Shown here in pieces: positions 55,368 through 64,000 of a stretch of 64,000 bases of DNA; position 1 is the stretch's first letter; every line of letters starts with the position of its first letter. The translations under genes and the position numbers were made by a program. The notes below the pieces were generated by a model. That model saw only the letters and a list, made by a program, of their open reading frames with translations. It made no database searches and was not told where the DNA came from. Source of the DNA: Sebastes aleutianus (Eukaryota > Chordata > Actinopteri > Perciformes > Sebastidae); assembly GCA_916700875.1 (NCBI GenBank), contig CAKAKS010000074.1, positions 179,585 through 243,584 of the forward strand, given 5' to 3'.

Positions 55368-58300
55368 CTGTTGGGGTCACCTGTACAGCTACTACTTCAT
55401 CAGATACACTCCATCATACTTCATCATTAAAACAAAACATTTCTCTGCAAACAAATACTGAAGCACAAATTCTACAATCAATACCAAACAATAAAACATA
55501 TATAATAACAATAAAACATAACAATAAAACATAACAATAAAACATGCATAATAACAATAAAACATATATAATAACAATAAAACATAACAATAAAACATAA
55601 CAATAAAACATGCATAATAACAATAAAACATATATAATAACAATAAAACATAAAAATAAAACATGCATAATAACAATAAAACATAATAACAATAAAACAT
55701 AACAATAAAACATATATAATAACAATAAAACATAACAATAAAACATATAATAACAATAAAACATAAAACATAACAATAACACATGCATAATAACAATAAA
55801 ACATACAATCAAATATAACAATAAAACATGCATAATAACAAAACATTACAATAAAACAACAATAAAACATGCATAATAACAATAAAACATATAATAACAA
55901 TAAAACATAACAATAAAACATGCATAATAACAATAAAACATATATAATAACAATAAAACATAACAATAAAACATGCATAATAACAATAAAACATAATAAC
56001 AATAAAACATAACAATAAAACATATATAATAACAATAAAACATAACAATAAAACATAACAATAAAACATATAATAACAATAAAAAATAAAACATAACAAT
56101 AACACATGCATAATAACAATAAAACATACAATCAAATATAACAATAAAACATGCATAATAACAAAACATTACAATAAAACAACAATAAAACATGCATAAT
56201 AACAATTAAACATTACAATAAAACAACAATAAAACATGCATAATAACAATAAAACATTACAATAAAACAACAATAAAACATGCATAATAACAATAAAACA
56301 TACAATCAAATATAACAATAAAACATGCATAATAACAATAAAACATACAATCAAATATAATAATAAAACATGCATAATAACAATAAAACATTACAATAAA
56401 ACAACAATAAAACATGCATAATAACAATAAAACATGCACAATAACAATAAAACATGCATAATAACAATAAAACATACTTAATAACAATAAAACATACAAT
56501 AAAATATAACAATGAAACATGCATAATAACAATAAAACATACTTAATAACAATAAAACATACACAATAATAAAACATCCATAATAAAACATGTAATAACA
56601 ATAAAACATCCATAATAAAACATGTAATAACAATAAAACATCCATAATAACAATAAAACATCCATAATAAAACATATGTAATAACAATAAAACATCCATA
56701 ATAACAATAAAACATCCATAATAAAACATATGTAATAACAATAAAACATCCATAATAACAATAAAACATCCATAATAAAACATATGTAATAACAATAAAA
56801 CATCCATAATAACAATAAAACATCCATAATAAAACATCCATAATAAAACATATGTAATAACAATAAAACATCCATAATGAAAATAAAACATCCATAATAA
56901 CAATAAAACATCCATAATAAAACATATGTAATAACAATAAAACATCCATAATAACAATAAAACATACAATAAAATATAACAATAAAACATCCATAATAAC
57001 AATAAAACATGCATAATAACAATAAAACATGCATAATAACAATAAAACATGCATAATAACAATAAAACATACAATAAAATTAACAATAAAACATACATAA
57101 TGAAAATAAAACATGCATAATAACAATAAAACATACAATAAAATATAACAATAAAACATACATAATAACAATAAAACATACAATCAAATATAACAATAAA
57201 ACATACATAATAACAATAAAACATGCATAATAACAATAAAACATAATAAAATATAACAATAAAACATGCATAATAACAATAAAACATACAATAAAATATA
57301 ACAATAAAACACATAATAACAATAAAACATACAATAAAATATAACAATAAAACATACATAATAACAATAAAACACAATCAAATATAACAATAAAACACAA
57401 TAAAATATAACAATAAAACATACATAATAACAATAAAACATAGTCAAATATAACAATAAAACATACAATAAAATATAACAATAAAACATACATAATAACA
57501 ATAAAACATGCATAATAATAAAACATACAATAAAATATAACAATAAAACATGCATAATAACAATAAAACATGCATAATAACAATAAAACATACAATAAAA
57601 TATAACAATAAAACATACATAATAACAATAAAACATACAATCAAATATAACAATAAAACATACATAATAACAATAAAATATACAATAAAATATAACAATA
57701 AAACATACAATCAAATATAACAATAAAACATACATAATAACAATAAAACATACAATCAAATATAACAATAAAACACATAATAACAATAAAACATAGTCAA
57801 ATATAACAATAAAACATACATAACAATAAAACATACATAATAACAATAAAACATACAATCAAATATAACAATAAAACATACATAATAACAATAAAACATG
57901 CATAATAACAATAAAACATACAATCAAATATAACAATAAAACATCCATAATAACAATAAAACATGCATAATAACAATAAAACATACAATAAAATATAACA
58001 ATAAAACATGCATAATAACAATAAAACATATAATAAAATATAACAATAAAACATACATAATAATAAAACATACAATCAAATATAACAATAAAACATGCAT
58101 AATAACAATAAAACATACAATAAAATATAACAATAAAACATACAATCAAATATAACAATAAAACATACATAATAACAATAAAACATACAATCAAATATAA
58201 CAATAAAACATACATAATAACAATAAAACATAGTCAAATATAACAATAAAACATACATAATAACAATAAAACATGCATAATAACAATAAAACATACAATA

Positions 58301-61300
58301 AAATATAACAATAAAACATACAATCAAATATAACAATAAAACATACATAACAATAAAACATGCATAATAACAATAAAACATACAATAAAATATAACAGTA
58401 AAACATGCATAATAACAATAAAACATACAATAAAATATAACAATAAAACATACAATCAAATATAACAATAAAACATGCATAATAACAATAAAACATACAA
58501 TAAAATATAACAATAAAACATACATAATAACAACAAAACATACAATCAAATATAACAATAAAACATACATAATAACAATAAAACATGTATAATAACAATA
58601 AAACATACAATAAAATATAACAATAAAACATGCATAATAACAATAAAACATACAATAAAATATAACAATAAAACATACATAATAACAATAAAACATACAA
58701 TCAAATATAACAATAAAACATACATAATAATAAAACATACAATCAAATATAACAATAAAACATACATAATAACAATAAAACATACAATCAAATATAACAA
58801 TAAAACATACATAATAACAATAAAACATGCATAATAACAATAAAACATGCATAATAACAATAAAACATACAATAAAATATAACAATAAAACATGCATAAT
58901 AACAATAAAACATACATAATAACAATAAAACATACAATAAAATATAACAATAAAACATACATAATAACAATAAAACATACAATCAAATATAACAATAAAA
59001 CATACATAATAACAATAAAACATACAATAAAATATAACAATAAAACATACAATCAAATATAACAATAAAACATACATAATAACAATAAAACATACAATCA
59101 AATATAACAATAAAACATACATAATAACAATAAAACATGTATAATAACAATAAAACATACAATAAAATATAACAATAAAACATGCATAATAACAATAAAA
59201 CATACAATAAAATATAACAATAAAACATACATAATAACAATAAAACATACAATCAAATATAACAATAAAACATACATAATAATAAAACATACAATCAAAT
59301 ATAACAATAAAACATACATAATAACAATAAAACATACAATCAAATATAACAATAAAACATACATAATAACAATAAAACATGCATAATAACAATAAAACAT
59401 ACAATAAAATATAACAATAAAACATGCATAATAACAATAAAACATACATAATAACAATAAAACATACAATAAAATATAACAATAAAACATACAATCAAAT
59501 ATAACAATAAAATATACATAATAACAATAAAACATAGTCAAATATAACAATAAAACATACATAATAACAATAAAACATACATAATAACAATAAAACATAC
59601 AATCAAATATAACTAAAACATACATAATAACAATAAAACATGCATAATAACAATAAAACATACAATAAAATATAACAATAAAACATGCATAATAACAATA
59701 AAACATACATAATAACAATAAAACATACATAATAACAATAAAACATACAATCAAATATAACAATAAAACATGCATAATAACAATAAAACATACATAATAA
59801 CAATAAAACATACAATCAAATATAACAATAAAACATACATAATAACAATAAAACATGTATAATAACAATAAAACATACAATAAAATATAACAATAAAACA
59901 TACATAATAACAATAAAACATACAATCAAATATAACAATAAAACATACATAATAATAAAACATACAATCAAATATAACAATAAAACATACATAATAACAA
60001 TAAAACATACAATCAAATATAACAATAAAACATACATAATAACAATAAAACATACATAATAACAATAAAACATACAATAAAATATAACAATAAAACATGC
60101 ATAATAACAATAAAACATACATAATAACAATAAAACATACAATAAAATATAACAATAAAACATACATAATAACAATAAAACATACAATCAAATATAACAA
60201 TAAAACATACATAATAACAATAAAACATACAATAAAATATAACAATAAAACATACAATCAAATATAACAATAAAACATACATAATAACAATAAAACATAC
60301 AATCAAATATAACAATAAAACATACATAATAACAATAAAACATGTATAATAACAATAAAACATACAATAAAATATAACAATAAAACATGCATAATAACAA
60401 TAAAACATACAATAAAATATAACAATAAAACATACATAATAACAATAAAACATACAATCAAATATAACAATAAAACATACATAATAATAAAACATACAAT
60501 CAAATATAACAATAAAACATACATAATAACAATAAAACATACAATCAAATATAACAATAAAACATACATAATAACAATAAAACATGCATAATAACAATAA
60601 AACATACAATAAAATATAACAATAAAACATGCATAATAACAATAAAACATACATAATAACAATAAAACATACAATAAAATATAACAATAAAACATACAAT
60701 CAAATATAACAATAAAATATACATAATAACAATAAAACATAGTCAAATATAACAATAAAACATACATAATAACAATAAAACATACATAATAACAATAAAA
60801 CATACAATCAAATATAACTAAAACATACATAATAACAATAAAACATGCATAATAACAATAAAACATACAATAAAATATAACAATAAAACATGCATAATAA
60901 CAATAAAACATACATAATAACAATAAAACATACATAATAACAATAAAACATACAATCAAATATAACAATAAAACATGCATAATAACAATAAAACATACAT
61001 AATAACAATAAAACATACAATCAAATATAACAATAAAACATACATAATAACAATAAAACATGTATAATAACAATAAAACATACAATAAAATATAACAATA
61101 AAACATGCATAATAACAATAAAACATACAATAAAATATAACAATAAAACATACATAATAACAATAAAACATACAATCAAATATAACAATAAAACATACAT
61201 AATAATAAAACATACAATAAAATATAACAATAAAACATGCATAATAACAATAAAACATACATAATAACAATAAAACATACAATAAAATATAACAATAAAA

Positions 61301-63539
61301 CATACATAATAACAATAAAACATACAATCAAATATAACAATAAAACATACATAATAACAATAAAACATACAATAAAATATAACAATAAAACATACAATCA
61401 AATATAACAATAAAACATACATAATAACAATAAAACATACAATCAAATATAACAATAAAACATACATAATAACAATAAAACATGTATAATAACAATAAAA
61501 CATACAATAAAATATAACAATAAAACATGCATAATAACAATAAAACATACAATAAAATATAACAATAAAACATACATAACAATAAAACACAATCAAATAT
61601 AACAATAAAACATACATAATAATAAAACATACAATCAAATATAACAATAAAACATACATAATAACAATAAAACATACAATCAAATATAACAATAAAACAT
61701 ACATAATAACAATAAAACATGCATAATAACAATAAAACATACAATAAAATATAACAATAAAACATGCATAATAACAATAAAACATACATAATAACAATAA
61801 AACATACAATAAAATATAACAATAAAACATACAATCAAATATAACAATAAAATATACATAATAACAATAAAACATAGTCAAATATAACAATAAAACATAC
61901 ATAATAACAATAAAACATACATAATAACAATAAAACATACAATCAAATATAACTAAAACATACATAATAACAATAAAACATGCATAATAACAATAAAACA
62001 TACAATAAAATATAACAATAAAACATGCATAATAACAATAAAACATACATAATAACAATAAAACATACATAATAACAATAAAACATACAATCAAATATAA
62101 CAATAAAACATACATAATAACAATAAAACATGCATAATAACAATAAAACATATGTAATAATAATGAAACGCTGCACCTTTAATGTGTTTCACTAAAGGAT
62201 TTTATTGAGTTAGTGTTCCAGTTGTTGAAGCCAGACTGCTGATGCTAAAGACGCAGACGCTGCAGTAGCGTTCTGCTCTCTGGTGATCTCAGGAACCCAT
62301 GCTGGAATTGGAGTTTTTTGCTGGTGATTTTTTGCTTTAGTTAAACTGCTGCCTTGAAATACGATATCCCCCCCTCATCAGAGAGGGTTAATGTTAGAAG
62401 GCTGGCTTGTTCACGGTAAAGAGCCTAAATAAAGCATCATGTCCTCATGATGATCTGTGGTAGGACAGCCTCTAGAGGTCTATTCAGCCCATCCCTGATC
62501 ATCTGTGAATCTAATCTGTGTGTTTAGGTGAAGAAGCTGCATGAACTGGGCTTTAAGCCTCTGCTCATCATGGGGAAGGAGAGGAGAGGAGGCTACACAG
62601 AGATAGAGGTCATCACCGGCATCGGCCCGGTACCGGACGGACCTGTACGGGACATCATTAAAGACATGACCACCCTGTATGAATACTTCCTCAGAAGTAA
62701 GAGATCATCTTTGGTATCTTTAATAACATAGAATGGACCAGTAGAAGAGTGCTGACGCCCAGATGGAGCCTGTTTCTGCTCAACTGTATTCTTACAGAGA
62801 ACATGACGTCTACATTTACTCGTCTCTCTTCATCTCCCAGACTACAACCAGCTCCTCGCCACGTCTACAGCTCCATCTGATGAAGCTACGCCAGCAGCTT
62901 CAGCATCCAACGCCTTCACTCAGGAGGAGGAGGAGGAAGAGGAGGAGGAAGAAGAGGAGGAGGCCTTCGACGTCCTGACCTTTGACCCTGACCTCCACCC
63001 ACCTCCTACGACTCCTCCTCTCCCGTCTCCTCCTCCTCCTACAACCTCCTGTCTCTCTTCACCTCCTCTTCCAACCCTCTCTCTTGATTCACCTCCTCTT
63101 CCCACCCACTCTCTCTCTCCTCCTCCTCCTCCTCCTCCTCACTCTTCACCTCCTCCACCAACCCTCCCTCTCTCCTTCCCTCCTCCTCCGGATCCTCCCG
63201 TCTCCTGCTGTCCTCCTGCCAACGGCCCGATGAGAATGAAGAAGGGAAAAAGAAAAAGAAATGAACACACAGGTTGTCTTTACGATATATTTCTCTTCAT
63301 CTAATCTGATTACAGAGTTTTAGGCTAGCCTATAAAGGATGTAATCTGACTACTTACTAGTTATCCAACAGTCACATGCTTGCTCATCATTACTATCTCT
63401 ATATTTAGAATGAATTTTAAAAAATGAATGACGCAAATCATCTTATTATTTATTCTGTTGCTTATTTTCAGGCTGCAAAAAGCACACCTGGCAGAAGATT
63501 TTCTTTTCTGAGAAACTAATAGAGAGGAGGTCCAACAAC
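55003..63539 (+). CDS. Unrecognised gene, 5' part (putative zinc-binding, acidic and proline-rich protein)
   Basis: Four consecutive exons join in phase: 55003-55209 (ATG at 55006), 62528-62696, 62841-63272 and 63472-63539, continuing past the window. Residues 9-26 contain CFHC and CQSC, a CxxC-x11-CxxC putative zinc-binding pair, followed by a basic, helical-looking stretch (MKERIKLKEESLRSGDW). Exon 2 encodes VKKLHELGFKPLLIMGKERR, a GYTEIEVITGIG strand and DIIKDMTTLYEYF. Exon 3 has a run of about 13 Glu, then a Pro-rich region with many PPP runs, then basic KKGKRKR, a possible nuclear signal. Exon 4 reads CKKHTWQKIFFSEKLIERRS. I do not recognise the family; nuclear localisation is an inference from composition. 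Confidence 0.7.
55315..55365. repeat. (CA)n dinucleotide
   Basis: About 25 CA units in the first intron of the unrecognised gene. Confidence 0.96.
55484..62164. repeat. 6.7-kb AT-rich array (AACAATAAAACATAC) with higher-order repeats
   Basis: Units of 13-15 nt and longer built on AACAATAAAACAT followed by GCATAAT, ACATAAT, CCATAAT, ATATAAT or ACAATCAAATAT. A rare variant AATATAACTAAAACATAC occurs at about 59611, 60816 and 61951, and AAAATATACATAATAAC precedes each by about 100 bp. This marks three copies of a roughly 1.2-kb higher-order repeat. CCATAAT variants are confined to about 56570-57000. Minus-strand frames (MFYCYYACFIVI) are artefacts. Confidence 0.97.
62165..62527. other. End of first intron of the unrecognised gene
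   Basis: Unique sequence ending in the TGTGTTTAG acceptor. No other feature is seen. Confidence 0.5.
62528..62696 (+). CDS. Unrecognised gene, exon 2
   Basis: 169 nt, phase 0 in, phase 1 out (CAGAA|GTAAGA). It encodes KLHELGFKPLLIMGKERRGG and a mixed alpha/beta-looking stretch to YEYFLR. Codon-level quality and clean splice sites support a real gene. Confidence 0.75.
62841..63272 (+). CDS. Unrecognised gene, exon 3 (Glu run and Pro-rich)
   Basis: 432 nt, phase 1-1, acceptor CATCTCCCAG, donor CACAG|GTTGTC. It encodes YNQLLATSTAPSDEATPAAS, about 13 consecutive Glu, AFDVLTFDPDL, then PPPTTPPLPSPPPP-type sequence over about 85 residues and MRMKKGKRKR. The (GAGGAG)n and (CCTCCT)n tracts are probably length-variable. 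Confidence 0.7.
63472..63539 (+). CDS. Unrecognised gene, exon 4
   Basis: 68 nt, acceptor TTATTTTCAG, donor AAC|GTAAGC. It encodes GCKKHTWQKIFFSEKLIERR then SNN, phase 1 in and phase 0 out. The next exon is beyond the window. Confidence 0.65.
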
Positions 63540-63763
63540 GTAAGCTCAGCTGCATGCAACCGTCTCATTTCATTTACTTTATTTATGTCATTATTTAGAG
63601 ACCTTTGAGCTCGACATGAGAGAAAGGTTTCCTGTCACAATCGTGAATGTTTGCGAGTCTGTGGTCCGCACATTGAAGGACACCTCTGATGACCTGTGAT
63701 AAACTCCTTCCTGGCTTCCATCAGTCATCTGGAGATGGACGTTCAATGTGCCACCTCCTAGTT

Positions 63764-64000
63764 ATAGGACGGAGCCTGCCAAAATAAAAAAAAAAGAATA
63801 AATAAATGACTTGATAAATATATAAATGTCATTAAATGTAGCAAAAATAATATTAAAAGTAAATGTAGCCATTAGTTAATTGATCAAATCTAACATAAAT
63901 TAATATTTCTGTTTTAATTTGCTTCTTTATTTATTTATCTTTGTATTAATTCCCTTATTTTTTCACTCTTCTGTTTAATTTTTCCCTTTTTAATTTATTT
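63764..64000. mobile_element. Palindromic MITE-like element, second copy (cut by window end)
   Basis: Starts near GGACGGAGCCTGCCAAAATA and continues with ATGACTTGATAAATATATAA, TGTAGCCATTAGTTAATTGA and TTTCTGTTTTAATTTGCTTC, closely parallel to 34753-34915. The right end lies outside. Confidence 0.65.

Noticed and set aside
55392..62176. Dozens of minus-strand frames with YCYYVCFIVI repeats resembling hydrophobic proteins
   Set aside because: AT-rich 6.7-kb array inside an intron; the repeat unit, not selection, explains the composition.

Overview
This window looks like eukaryotic, almost certainly teleost fish, nuclear DNA. The protein-coding signal is short exons with GT-AG borders and compatible phases. 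Two Tc1-type transposons, several palindromic elements, LINE fragments and a probable solo LTR are of kinds common in ray-finned fish. More than thirty different tandem-repeat families occupy roughly 36 kb of the 64 kb (sum of the spans listed here). Most long open reading frames are artefacts of these arrays.

Region 1 (about 5.7-34.5 kb, plus strand) is one complete gene, a SERINC family member closest in my reading to SERINC3. Ten coding exons give 1440 nt including the stop (479 aa). A CpG-containing upstream region carries a full CRE palindrome, and a polyadenylation signal lies about 1 kb past the stop. The introns are filled with minisatellites and microsatellites, one Tc1 copy in intron 1, a second Tc1 copy nested in a TTAA-flanked foldback element in intron 2, and a 0.5 kb inverted-repeat element in intron 8. 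In introns 3, 5, 6, 8 and 9 an array begins at or within about 10 nt of the 5' splice site. In intron 6 the array has copied the exon end together with its donor, always in the same reading frame.

Region 2 (about 35.6-51 kb, minus strand) carries immunoglobulin-superfamily exons. From 5' to 3' these are a V-set exon, a C1-set exon, a transmembrane exon, then three more C1-like exons, the last ending in a stop. V-C1-TM resembles B7-H6/NCR3LG1 or tapasin-related proteins. All internal exons are phase 1-1 and divisible by three. Whether this is one alternatively spliced gene or two adjacent genes cannot be settled here. A 6.9 kb decamer array separates the last two exons, a pentanucleotide array forms the polypyrimidine tract of another exon, and a 42-bp minisatellite copies the exon/donor junction of a third.

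Region 3 (about 54.7-63.6 kb, plus strand) is the 5' part of an unrecognised gene. It has a CxxC...CxxC putative zinc-binding N-terminus, a conserved-looking second exon, and a third exon encoding a glutamate run and a long proline-rich segment. It continues past the window. Its first intron holds a 6.7 kb AT-rich array with about 1.2 kb higher-order repeats.
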